Shown here one piece after another: positions 1-7,789 of a DNA stretch of 8,898 bases. How positions within the stretch are numbered: position 1 is the stretch's first letter; each line of letters begins with the position of its first letter. Position numbers and translations under genes: made by a program. The notes beneath the pieces were generated by a model that worked only from the letters and a program-made list of their open reading frames with translations, made no database searches and was not told the DNA's origin. Source of the DNA: a bacterium (GTDB taxonomy: Bacteria > Babelota > Babeliae > Babelales > RVW-14); contig JAHFBR010000040.1 in NCBI GenBank assembly GCA_023249955.1, positions 1 through 8,898 of the forward strand, written 5' to 3'.

Positions 1-474
1 AAACGTATCAGTGTGTTTGCTGATAGAGACAGGCGACGGATACGGATATGCTGGTGGGAGCCTTTGGGGCATAGAAACCCGATTCCGCTTTTTGAGCATT
101 GCGCCCCCCATGGTAAGGTGATTACAGCTACTGCAGCTTCATACTCTAGTTGCGACGAAAAATGTCTGCTGGCCATTGCGTACCGGAACCGTTCTGACGA
201 TCCTAATATCGAAGGGGATGTTAGTGCAAGTTTTTTGAGCGTTGATTTGCAGCCATTGTGTGATGTTAAGGATGAAGCAGAAGATATGTTTGAGCAAGCG
301 TTTGCCATTTCCGAAGCGTTTATTAGAGATTCTGGTCGAAGAGGCGTAAAAATCAGAGATTTGGCATACCGAAAGCATCCGATTGAACGGATTGTTCTTT
401 TTACTGAAAGGCAAGAGGCGGAGCTGTGCTTTGGCCATGAGGACCTCGAGATAGTGAGCCTTACTGTTCTTTGA
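1..474 (+). CDS. Hypothetical protein, 3' part (5' end outside the window)
   Basis: The reading frame is open from the first base of the window to a TGA at 472-474, giving 157 residues, and probably continues upstream. A GTG at position 13 is in frame but has no visible ribosome binding site, so I treat the gene as truncated by the window edge. I do not recognise the family. The visible part is soluble and mixed in composition, with short hydrophobic strands (for example around KVITATAAS and LLAIAYRN), an acidic helical stretch near DVKDEAEDMFEQAF and no membrane segment. Alternating strands and turns would suit a beta-rich repeat fold, but that is only an impression. The next gene downstream shows weak similarity in the order of its motifs (see findings). 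The gap to that gene is 179 nt, so the two need not share a transcript. Confidence 0.6.
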   Translation, partial: KRISVFADRDRRRIRICWWEPLGHRNPIPLFEHCAPHGKVITATAASYSSCDEKCLLAIAYRNRSDDPNIEGDVSASFLSVDLQPLCDVKDEAEDMFEQAFAISEAFIRDSGRRGVKIRDLAYRKHPIERIVLFTERQEAELCFGHEDLEIVSLTVL

Positions 475-615
475 GCGCAAGGGATATATTCAGGTGGGAA
501 CTGAAGCGCGCGAGCGCCGCGGGCATGTTTTTACCAATGTTGTTATGAAAAAGCGACTGTAGCTCGCGTTTATTTTCTCTGATCTCGACTTTTATTCGCC
601 GCGTTTGGTACGATG

Positions 616-625
616 TCACGCGTGA
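616..625. promoter_or_regulatory. 10-bp perfect palindrome upstream of the signal-peptide gene
   Basis: TCACGCGTGA at 616-625 is a perfect 10-bp palindrome whose last base lies 28 nt before the ATG at 654. It is flanked by a GTAC on each side (608-611 and 627-630), spaced asymmetrically, so a bulged hairpin is also possible in RNA. It could be an operator or a 5' UTR hairpin. A 10-bp palindrome can also occur by chance. Confidence 0.25.
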
Positions 626-653
626 TGTACGCCTTACCCGTGAGGAGTTGTGT

Positions 654-1292
654 ATGTTTGCGCTGCGAATGTTTTTTGTTACGTTGTTGGCACATGTCAT
701 TATCTTCCCGCTTTGTGCCATGAAAGGTGATGGCAGTAGCCCGGCGGTCCCGCTGATCAACGATTATTACGGGAAACAACAAGAACCAGAAAAAGGACCA
801 GAAAAAAGTGTGCTGCTTAAAAATTTAGAGCTCCGTGTAACCATTACCAAGAATAGAACTGGTTTTTTAATGGCATTGTATAACAATGAACAAATGTTGC
901 CTGGTTATTTTAAGAGAAGCTTGCAGCAGCCAGACAATAAAATCACGACTTTTGATGTTGTTGCCTATTGTGATGACGCGGCCATTGCTGCGTTTGTGGA
1001 CAAAAATAACACGGTCACATGTGTGATATTTGATGCGCGCAAAAGCCATAAGTCTCGCTGTTTGAATGCATTAATTTTCAAGGGCAAAAGACCAATCCAA
1101 GGTATTAAGCTTTATGAACACAGGCCTTTAATAAGACTTATGGAGCCATTGTTGGATGATGGCCGCATTGTTGAGCAGGAGTTATGTGTTTTCCACCGCT
1201 TGGACGGAAAATTTTATCGCATGGTCGGTGGCAAAAAAGACTGGATAGATCCGCTCAAGAAACCAACCCCTCAGCAGACTGGCGGGAAGTGA
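654..1292 (+). CDS. Hypothetical exported protein with N-terminal signal peptide
   Basis: This frame encodes 212 residues and ends with TGA. I chose the ATG at 654 because GAGGAG at 642-647 sits 6 nt before it. The in-frame TTG at 648 overlaps the end of that site and is unlikely to be used. Residues 1-22 form a signal peptide: a short N-terminus with Arg5, a hydrophobic core (FFVTLLAHVIIF) and a likely cleavage site near PLCA. Cys21 is not in a good lipobox, so a lipoprotein is possible but not favoured. Residues 25-50 are polar and linker-like (KQQEPEKGPEKS). The rest alternates hydrophobic strands with basic and polar turns, with no further membrane segment, suggesting a small periplasmic or surface domain. 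The C-terminus is basic and proline-rich. I do not recognise the family, and the product may be a distant paralogue of the gene before it. Confidence 0.65.
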   Translation: MFALRMFFVTLLAHVIIFPLCAMKGDGSSPAVPLINDYYGKQQEPEKGPEKSVLLKNLELRVTITKNRTGFLMALYNNEQMLPGYFKRSLQQPDNKITTFDVVAYCDDAAIAAFVDKNNTVTCVIFDARKSHKSRCLNALIFKGKRPIQGIKLYEHRPLIRLMEPLLDDGRIVEQELCVFHRLDGKFYRMVGGKKDWIDPLKKPTPQQTGGK

Positions 1293-1432
1293 AGTGATAT
1301 CCTTCCACAGGGTCCTATTTTTAGGCTGACTGGTCGGACGGATGGAGCTGGATTATAGCGGGTTCTACCGGTCAAAACACCCTCCTGTTCAGCGTATTCT
1401 CCTAACAAATCCTTTGTTTTAGCTATAAAAAA

Positions 1433-1455
1433 ATCTTAGTCTGTTGCTATAAGAT
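1433..1455. promoter_or_regulatory. Inverted repeat just upstream of the groESL promoter
   Basis: ATCTTA (1433-1438) and TAAGAT (1450-1455) are perfect inverted arms separated by 11 nt. TAG and CTA at the inner ends (1437-1439 and 1447-1449) can also pair. The element ends 4 nt before the candidate -35 box at 1460, a position suited to a repressor or activator site. It is not CIRCE (TTAGCACTC-N9-GAGTGCTAA), the usual HrcA operator of groESL operons. The arms are short and AT-rich, so chance is a real alternative. Confidence 0.3.
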
Positions 1456-1459
1456 CCGG

Positions 1460-1487
1460 TTGATTTTTCCTGTTTTTGTCCTATAAT
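1460..1487 (+). promoter_or_regulatory. Candidate sigma70-type promoter for groES-groEL
   Basis: TTGATT at 1460-1465 (4 of 6 matches to the -35 consensus) is followed after 16 nt by a perfect -10 TATAAT at 1482-1487. This predicts a transcription start near 1494 and a 5' UTR of about 60 nt. I see no heat-shock sigma32-type -10 (CCCCATNT). The match suggests constitutive high expression by the main sigma factor, possibly adjusted by the inverted repeat just upstream. The AACAAA/TTTGTT mini-hairpin at 1404-1418, followed by a short T run, might be a weak terminator for the preceding gene. Confidence 0.6.
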
Positions 1488-1554
1488 GATTTGTGCCCCG
1501 GTAAAGGGCAAAAGTGGACTTAAAAGACTCATTTTCTTCAGGAGGACAAAATCA

Positions 1555-1848
1555 ATGTCAGTAATTAGACCTCTTTATGATCGCGTTTTGGTCAAACGCC
1601 TTGAAAATGACCAGATGACCGCAGGCGGAATCATCATTCCTGATACTGCACAAGAAAAGACACAATTTGGTGCTGTTGTGGCTACCGGCGAAGGCAAACT
1701 TATGACCGATGGCTCACTCAGACCACTCAAGATCAAGGCTGGCGACAAGATTATTTTTGGCAAATATTCAGGCACAGAAGTTAAGCTTGGCGCTGATGAG
1801 TTTTTGATGTTGCGTGAAGAAGAGCTTCTTGGTGTTGTTGAAAAGTAA
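1555..1848 (+). CDS. groES: Co-chaperonin GroES (10 kDa chaperonin)
   Basis: GroES is the heptameric lid that closes the GroEL folding chamber in the cytoplasm. The protein has 97 residues, normal for the family. The ATG at 1555 is chosen because a perfect AGGAGG at 1540-1545 lies 9 nt upstream. An in-frame ATG at 1486 overlaps the -10 box and is not credible. Diagnostic features are the start [12 protein letters not shown] (residues 4-15), the mobile loop around residues 17-34 with the GroEL-contacting G-I-I-I-P segment (25-29) followed by DTAQEK, and the conserved [14 protein letters not shown] block (about 65-78). The C-terminus ends in the usual beta-strand ELLGVVEK. groEL follows after 22 nt in the same operon. 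The sequence looks intact and functional. Confidence 0.98.
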   Translation: MSVIRPLYDRVLVKRLENDQMTAGGIIIPDTAQEKTQFGAVVATGEGKLMTDGSLRPLKIKAGDKIIFGKYSGTEVKLGADEFLMLREEELLGVVEK

Positions 1849-1858
1849 GTAGCAATAA

Positions 1859-3517
<1,659 letters not shown>

Positions 3518-3547
3518 GAACAGCGCTTTTTATCACGCTAATTTCTC

Positions 3548-3586
3548 AAAGGGTCGCGGATAGCCGCGGCCCTTTATTGATTTTTT
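3548..3586 (+). terminator. Intrinsic terminator of groES-groEL
   Basis: AAAGGG-T-CGCGG (3548-3559) pairs with CCGCG-G-CCCTTT (3564-3575) around the loop ATAG. This is a 12-bp stem including one U-G pair, followed by ATTG and then six Ts (3581-3586). It begins 30 nt after the groEL stop codon. Confidence 0.9.
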
Positions 3587-3604
3587 GCGATAGTTTCGTA
3601 TACT
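3577..3604 (+). promoter_or_regulatory. Candidate promoter of the brnQ-like gene
   Basis: TTGATT at 3577-3582 and TATACT at 3599-3604 (5 of 6 matches to TATAAT) are separated by 16 nt. The -35 hexamer and spacing are the same as in the groES promoter candidate. The -35 lies inside the T tract of the groEL terminator, so termination and re-initiation are packed together. The predicted start is near 3611, giving a leader of about 57 nt before the ATG at 3668. Confidence 0.4.
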
Positions 3605-3667
3605 TGAAAGAATATTAAAATCGCACTTTTTCTAAGATTTCACCATTTTTAAGCAGAGGAAAGCCCG

Positions 3668-4816
3668 ATGCAGACATCACGTGTCATAGCAGTTGGTTTG
3701 GCAATATTTACCATGTTATTTGGAGCGGGCAACGTTGTGTTCCCCCTCAGCCTTGGCCGTGACATGGGCTCCCAGGTGATTTTTGCGCTTGCAGGGCTTA
3801 TTTTAACCGGTGTTTTAGTGCCGGTATTGGGTCTGATTTCAGCATCATTATTTGATGGAAATTATAAAAAATTTCTTGGCATGGCCGGTGGCATTCCCGG
3901 TGCATTACTCGCGTTGGTGTGTATGCTTTTGATTGGGCCTTTTGGCGCAACACCGCGCTGCATAACCCTCGCTCACGCGGCTGTGGCATGGCACATTCCA
4001 GGGGTATCGCTCTTTGTGTTTAGTTTGATTGTCGCTGTTCTTGTGTTCTTGGCAACCATCAAGCGAAGCGCTATCGTTGATCTTTTTGGTCGCTATTTGG
4101 GTCCTATCAAAATTACGCTGCTTTTGTCGATTGTGATTGTAGGCCTTTTTTCGTCAGCCAAAGCACCGCTTTCAGACATTCCAGCATTGGCAGGGTTTCT
4201 GAAGGGCTTCAATGAGGGTTACCTGACGCTTGACCTGATAGCCACCATCTTCTTTTCTGGTCTGATTATATCATCGATCAAAGCGCGCAATGGCGGGACT
4301 ATGACATCGCATCAGGTGATGATGTTTGCCTTGAAAGCAGGCCTGATTGGTGGTACGTTGCTGGGTCTGGTTTATTCAGGCTTTTGCATCTTGGCTGCAA
4401 AATACGGCGTATTTGTCGCCGGCGTTGAAAAAGAGCAACTGCTCAGTGCTTTAGCATCATTGGTCCTTGGTGAACGCGCAACCATGCTTGCCAATGCAAC
4501 CATGGCGGTGGCGTGTTTGACCACGGCCATAGCGTTGACCGCAGTATTTGCAGATTACTTGGCACACCAGCTCTTTTTTGGCCGCATTAAATATGCGTAT
4601 GCGCTGCTCTTGACCGTGACGGCCAACTTCATCATGACCAACCTTGGCTTTGCGGGCTTGGCGCGCGTTATCGAGCCGATGGCAGTGTTGTGCTATCCGG
4701 CGCTCATTGTGCTTTCATTGGCCAATATCGCACACGTGCTTGCTGACTTTAAATACGTTAAGCACTTGGTGCTAGCAACATTTGCCATGACCGTGTTGCT
4801 CAAGTTCCTGATGTAA
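3668..4816 (+). CDS. brnQ: BrnQ-family branched-chain amino acid:cation symporter
   Basis: The product is a 382-residue integral membrane protein of the LIVCS (BrnQ) family, which takes up Leu, Ile and Val with Na+ or H+ across the inner membrane. The ATG at 3668 has AGAGGA (3655-3660) 7 nt upstream. Family signatures are the first membrane helix with FGAGNVVFPLSLG (residues 18-30), IGPFGATPR (89-97), and the KGFNEGYLTLDLIATIFFSGLI block (179-200), corresponding to the family's GF-GY-TMD-FG motif. About eleven hydrophobic segments span the whole protein, and the ends carry almost no soluble extension. Family members I know are typically around 430-440 residues, so this one is some 50 residues short, possibly lacking a terminal helix or having shortened loops. 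It stands alone between its own promoter and terminator. Amino acid import suits a bacterium that relies on a host or rich environment. The exact substrate is inferred from the family. Confidence 0.9.
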   Translation: MQTSRVIAVGLAIFTMLFGAGNVVFPLSLGRDMGSQVIFALAGLILTGVLVPVLGLISASLFDGNYKKFLGMAGGIPGALLALVCMLLIGPFGATPRCITLAHAAVAWHIPGVSLFVFSLIVAVLVFLATIKRSAIVDLFGRYLGPIKITLLLSIVIVGLFSSAKAPLSDIPALAGFLKGFNEGYLTLDLIATIFFSGLIISSIKARNGGTMTSHQVMMFALKAGLIGGTLLGLVYSGFCILAAKYGVFVAGVEKEQLLSALASLVLGERATMLANATMAVACLTTAIALTAVFADYLAHQLFFGRIKYAYALLLTVTANFIMTNLGFAGLARVIEPMAVLCYPALIVLSLANIAHVLADFKYVKHLVLATFAMTVLLKFLM

Positions 4817-4847
4817 CACAAGTATCTCTTTTTGAGTTTCAACTTCG

Positions 4848-4881
4848 TCCCCTTGTCTTTAAAGAGGCAGGGGGATTTTTT
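4848..4881 (+). terminator. Intrinsic terminator of the brnQ-like gene
   Basis: TCCCCTTGTCTT (4848-4859) pairs along its whole length with GAGGCAGGGGGA (4864-4875) as a 12-bp stem with a few G-U pairs and a four-base loop, TAAA. Six Ts follow (4876-4881). It lies 31 nt after the brnQ stop codon. Confidence 0.9.
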
Positions 4882-5077
4882 ATGTGCCGTATTTTGCAAA
4901 AATACTTTGTCAACCAGAAATATTTAGAAAGCACAACGTCGAGCCCTGGATCTTTTTTGATCGTCTGTAATTTCTCGCTTTGATGTGCTGACATAATAAC
5001 AAAAAATTATGTCAAAAAAGCAGTGTCATGTTTGTGATATTGTTGATCTGGTCGACGTTTTAAAAAAAATAAAAATA
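4882..5077. other. Noncoding stretch with several inverted repeats upstream of the nrd promoter
   Basis: I see no credible gene here. It holds a small hairpin with arms GTATTTT (4889-4895) and AAAATAC (4899-4905), a long-range 8-bp perfect inverted repeat AACGTCGA (4935-4942) / TCGACGTT (5052-5059), and inside that a 9-bp perfect inverted repeat (listed separately). The 3' end, 5060-5079, is almost pure A/T and could act as a promoter UP element. The region could be an upstream regulatory area for nrdA or a small RNA gene. No promoter or terminator assignable to a small RNA is evident. Confidence 0.45.
4989..5014. repeat. 9-bp perfect inverted repeat, possible operator
   Basis: TGACATAAT (4989-4997) and ATTATGTCA (5006-5014) are perfect inverted arms around an A-rich 8-nt spacer. 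The plus strand continues with an A run and has no T tract, so this is not a plus-strand terminator. The symmetric, spaced arms suit a dimeric DNA-binding protein. The site lies about 120 bp upstream of the predicted nrdA transcription start. Confidence 0.45.
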
Positions 5078-5085
5078 TTGATTGC

Positions 5086-5115
5086 TTGTGTTTTTTGGGC
5101 CTGTTAAATTATAAG
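5086..5115 (+). promoter_or_regulatory. Candidate promoter of the nrdA-nrdB operon
   Basis: TTGTGT at 5086-5091 and TATAAG at 5110-5115 (5 of 6 matches to TATAAT) are 18 nt apart. An overlapping alternative is TTGCTT (5082-5087) with TAAATT (5105-5110) at 17 nt. The A/T tract at 5060-5079 could enhance it. With the first pair, transcription would start near 5122, exactly where the first stem of the leader begins. I found no match to the NrdR box that often overlaps nrd promoters. Confidence 0.5.
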
Positions 5116-5121
5116 GCACGC

Positions 5122-5237
5122 TCGCCCTAGGTATTTTCTAACAGAAAATATTGGCCATTTGTATAAGGACATTCTGGGGCGATTGCAAATGGTAATTACC
5201 CGTGGGGGTCTTTCGTTTACTTAAAGAAAGGATTGCT
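5122..5237 (+). promoter_or_regulatory. Structured 5' leader of nrdA with RBS-sequestering hairpin (riboswitch-like)
   Basis: P1: TCGCCCTAG (5122-5130) pairs with CTGGGGCGA (5174-5182), 9 bp with one G-U. P2, inside P1: TATTTTCT (5132-5139) and AGAAAATA (5143-5150), 8 bp around a 3-nt turn. P3: CCATTTG (5155-5161) in the loop of P1 is perfectly complementary to CAAATGG (5186-5192) beyond P1, so P1 and P3 either form a pseudoknot or exclude each other. A 10-bp palindrome, GGTAATTACC, follows at 5191-5200. Last, CTTTC (5210-5214) and TTT (5216-5218) pair with AAA (5223-5225) and GAAAG (5226-5230), which places the nrdA ribosome binding site AAAGGA (5227-5232) in the 3' arm of a hairpin. I infer a cis-acting element controlling nrdAB translation. 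No T tract follows P1, so attenuation by termination is not indicated. I do not recognise a known riboswitch class. Confidence 0.5.
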
Positions 5238-7772
5238 ATGGATGCTCGCATGACACCACTACCTTCTGGTGCATTTTCTCCTGAAATTCAACCGGTGCCT
5301 GGGCCCTTTAAAAATATTACAAAACGCAGCGGGAGTACCGAACTATTTGATGAGACGAAAATACGGCGATCCATCCAGCGAGCGGCTAAAGGGTTTGAGC
5401 ATGATATTTCTATCGACCTGATTGTTCAAGAGCTCCATCGCATTATTTATGATGGCATTTTTGCTCATGACCTTTCAAAAGCGTTGGTGCTTGCTGCAAC
5501 AACCTTTATTGAGCGTGATCCAGCATATAACCTTCTTGCTGCACGTCTATTTTTGCAGCACATTTATAAAGAGGTTAAGAGCAAAGTTGTTAACAGCAAT
5601 CAGGTGGCAGAGCTGTATCGACAAAAATTTATTGAGGGTATTGCCAAGGGCATTGAGCTAGAGCATCTGGATGCTCGGCTTGCTGATTTTGACCTTGCAA
5701 CACTTGCGCAAGCGCTGGTGGCAGAACGTGACGAGCTTTTTGGCTACATCGGCATTCAGACACTCTATCAACGTTACTTTTTAAAAAACAATGGTACTGT
5801 TTACGAGCTCCCACAAGCATTTTGGATGCGTGTTGCCATGGGGCTGGTGATGAATGAAGAGAATAAAACCGAGCGTGCTATTCAGTTTTATAATCAGCTT
5901 TCTACCATGCGCTTTGTTTCGTCAACACCCACTCTCTTTCACTCTGCGACAACGCGCCCACAGTTAAGCTCTTGTTATTTGACTTACATCGATGATGATC
6001 TTGATCATATTTTTAAATGTTTAAAAGATAATGCCAACATGTCCAAGTGGTCGGGCGGCCTTGCCAATGCATGGACGTCGCTGCGCGCCACCGGTTCACT
6101 GATTAAAAGTATCAAGATGAGCTCCCAGGGCATTGTTCCATTTTTGAAGCTTGCCAATGATGTGGTTGCTGCTATTTATCGCAGCGGCAGCAGGCGCGGG
6201 GCAACGGTTGCGTATCTTGAAGTGTGGCACTACGATTTTGATGATTTCTTGGACTTGCGGCGCAACACAGGTGACGAGCGTCGTCGTACACACGACATGA
6301 GCACGGCTGCGTGGGTGCCCGATCTCTTTATGAAGCGTGTTGCAGCAAATCAAGATTGGACGTTTTTTTCGCCCGATGATGTACGTGACCTGAACGATCT
6401 TTACGGTAAAAAGTTTGAGGAGCGCTATGAAGAGTATGAACGCATGGTGCGCGAGGGCAAGATTAAACTTTTCAAGACGATGCCTGCTCAGCAGCTGTGG
6501 CGTAAAATACTCAGCCGCCTTTTTGAAACTGGCCATCCATGGATTACTTTCAAAGATGCCTGCAATGTGCGTTCGCCGCAAGATCATGTAGGCGTGATTC
6601 ACTCATCAAATCTGTGTACTGAGATTACGCTTAACACATCGCGTGAAGAAACAGCGGTATGTAACTTGGGTTCGATCAATCTTGCAAAGCACGTGGTTGA
6701 TGGAAAAGTTGATTACGCGATGCTTGCAGATACGGTAAAGACTGCTGTGCGGATGCTTGATAACGTGATTGATATCAACTTTTATCCAACCGACGAAGGT
6801 CGTGTTTCTAACATGCGCCATCGCCCCATCGGTCTTGGGATCATGGGTTTGCAGAATATGCTTTTTGAATTGGATATTCCGTTTGAAGATCAGCGCGCAC
6901 TGACATTTGCCGATAACATCATGGAAACCGTTTCGTATCACACCATTATGGCCTCATCTGAACTTGCGCGTGAACGTGGCGCCTATGCAAGCTTTAAAGG
7001 TTCCAAGTGGGATCGTGGCATTTTCCCTAATGATACCCTTGATTTGTTGGAACAAGAGCGTGGTCTGCCGGTTGAAACAGAGCGATCATGTTCGATGGAC
7101 TGGACTCCTGTGCGCGAGCATGTAAAACAGTATGGCATGCGCAATTCAAACACTATGGCCATTGCTCCAACGGCCACCATTTCTAATATTTCTGGTTGCA
7201 TCCCATGCATTGAACCGATTTATAAAAACATTTATGTAAAAGCAAATATGAGCGGTGAGTTTACCGTGGTGAACGAGTACTTGGTAAATGATCTCAAAAA
7301 ATTGGGATTGTGGAATCAAGAGATGCTTGATACCCTCAAATACTTTGATGGCAGCATTCAAATGATTCAAAATATTCCGCAACATCTTAAAGATAAGTAC
7401 AAAGAGGCATTTGAAATTGATGCTGAGTGGTTGGTAAAAATTTCTGCCGCTCGTGGCAGATGGATTGACCAAAGTCAGTCTCACAACATTTTTCTGAGAG
7501 GAACATCTGGTAAAAAACTGAGTGATATTTATATGACCGCATGGCGCAGTGGTATGAAAACAACCTATTACATGCGTACGCTGGGAGCCAGTCAGATTGA
7601 GAAGTCGACGATTGATGCCAAAAAGTATGGCTACACGCAAAAGCGCGAGTACGCCAATGCACCTGAGCCGACAGAGGCTGTGGCGGTGCAAGAGGCTTTG
7701 CAAGATGACACCAAACCGGCTACGGGAGCACTGTGTCGCATTGATAACCCGGAGTGCGAATCCTGCCAATAA
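5238..7772 (+). CDS. nrdA: Class I ribonucleoside-diphosphate reductase, alpha (large) subunit
   Basis: NrdA holds the active site that reduces ribonucleoside diphosphates to deoxyribonucleotides, using a radical delivered by NrdB. The ATG at 5238 gives 844 residues and has AAAGGA (5227-5232) 5 nt upstream; an in-frame GTG at 5202 has no binding site. One N-terminal ATP-cone (about residues 26-112, starting ITKRSGSTELFDETKIRRSI) is the usual allosteric activity site. Catalytic residues are in place: Cys246 (SSCYLTY) and Cys475 (AVCNLGSINL) form the redox pair, and Asn458-Leu-Cys460-Thr-Glu462 carries the thiyl radical cysteine with its Asn and Glu partners. Tyr777-Tyr778 (TTYYMRT) is the radical-transfer pair. 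The C-terminal tail has Cys833, Cys840 and Cys843 for re-reduction by thioredoxin or glutaredoxin. nrdB follows after 17 nt. The predicted structured leader probably controls translation. Confidence 0.97.
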   Translation: MDARMTPLPSGAFSPEIQPVPGPFKNITKRSGSTELFDETKIRRSIQRAAKGFEHDISIDLIVQELHRIIYDGIFAHDLSKALVLAATTFIERDPAYNLLAARLFLQHIYKEVKSKVVNSNQVAELYRQKFIEGIAKGIELEHLDARLADFDLATLAQALVAERDELFGYIGIQTLYQRYFLKNNGTVYELPQAFWMRVAMGLVMNEENKTERAIQFYNQLSTMRFVSSTPTLFHSATTRPQLSSCYLTYIDDDLDHIFKCLKDNANMSKWSGGLANAWTSLRATGSLIKSIKMSSQGIVPFLKLANDVVAAIYRSGSRRGATVAYLEVWHYDFDDFLDLRRNTGDERRRTHDMSTAAWVPDLFMKRVAANQDWTFFSPDDVRDLNDLYGKKFEERYEEYERMVREGKIKLFKTMPAQQLWRKILSRLFETGHPWITFKDACNVRSPQDHVGVIHSSNLCTEITLNTSREETAVCNLGSINLAKHVVDGKVDYAMLADTVKTAVRMLDNVIDINFYPTDEGRVSNMRHRPIGLGIMGLQNMLFELDIPFEDQRALTFADNIMETVSYHTIMASSELARERGAYASFKGSKWDRGIFPNDTLDLLEQERGLPVETERSCSMDWTPVREHVKQYGMRNSNTMAIAPTATISNISGCIPCIEPIYKNIYVKANMSGEFTVVNEYLVNDLKKLGLWNQEMLDTLKYFDGSIQMIQNIPQHLKDKYKEAFEIDAEWLVKISAARGRWIDQSQSHNIFLRGTSGKKLSDIYMTAWRSGMKTTYYMRTLGASQIEKSTIDAKKYGYTQKREYANAPEPTEAVAVQEALQDDTKPATGALCRIDNPECESCQ

Positions 7773-7789
7773 GACAAAAGGACAAAGCA

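Noticed and set aside
505..532. Terminator after the first gene
   Set aside because: A GC-rich stretch (CGCG arms of 4 bp) is followed by five Ts, but the stem is too short and ambiguous to support a call.
1314..1325. CCTA-TTTT-TAGG mini-hairpin after the exported hypothetical gene
   Set aside because: A 4-bp stem with no T tract afterwards is not enough for a terminator.
1293..1485. tRNA or CIRCE element in the groES upstream region
   Set aside because: A GGTTCTA-like string near 1360 has no matching T-stem or acceptor stem, and no TTAGCACTC/GAGTGCTAA arms are present.
1486..1554. Upstream ATG extending groES by 23 residues
   Set aside because: The ATG overlaps the -10 box, the extension matches nothing in GroES, and the ATG at 1555 has a perfect AGGAGG.
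5078..5120. NrdR box near the nrd promoter
   Set aside because: I looked for the consensus acaCwAtATaTwGtgt and found no convincing match. Only a weak GCCT-N11-AGGC symmetry spans the -10 region.
5202..5237. GTG start extending nrdA by 12 residues
   Set aside because: There is no ribosome binding site before it, while the ATG at 5238 has AAAGGA at 5 nt. The extension would also run through the leader hairpin.
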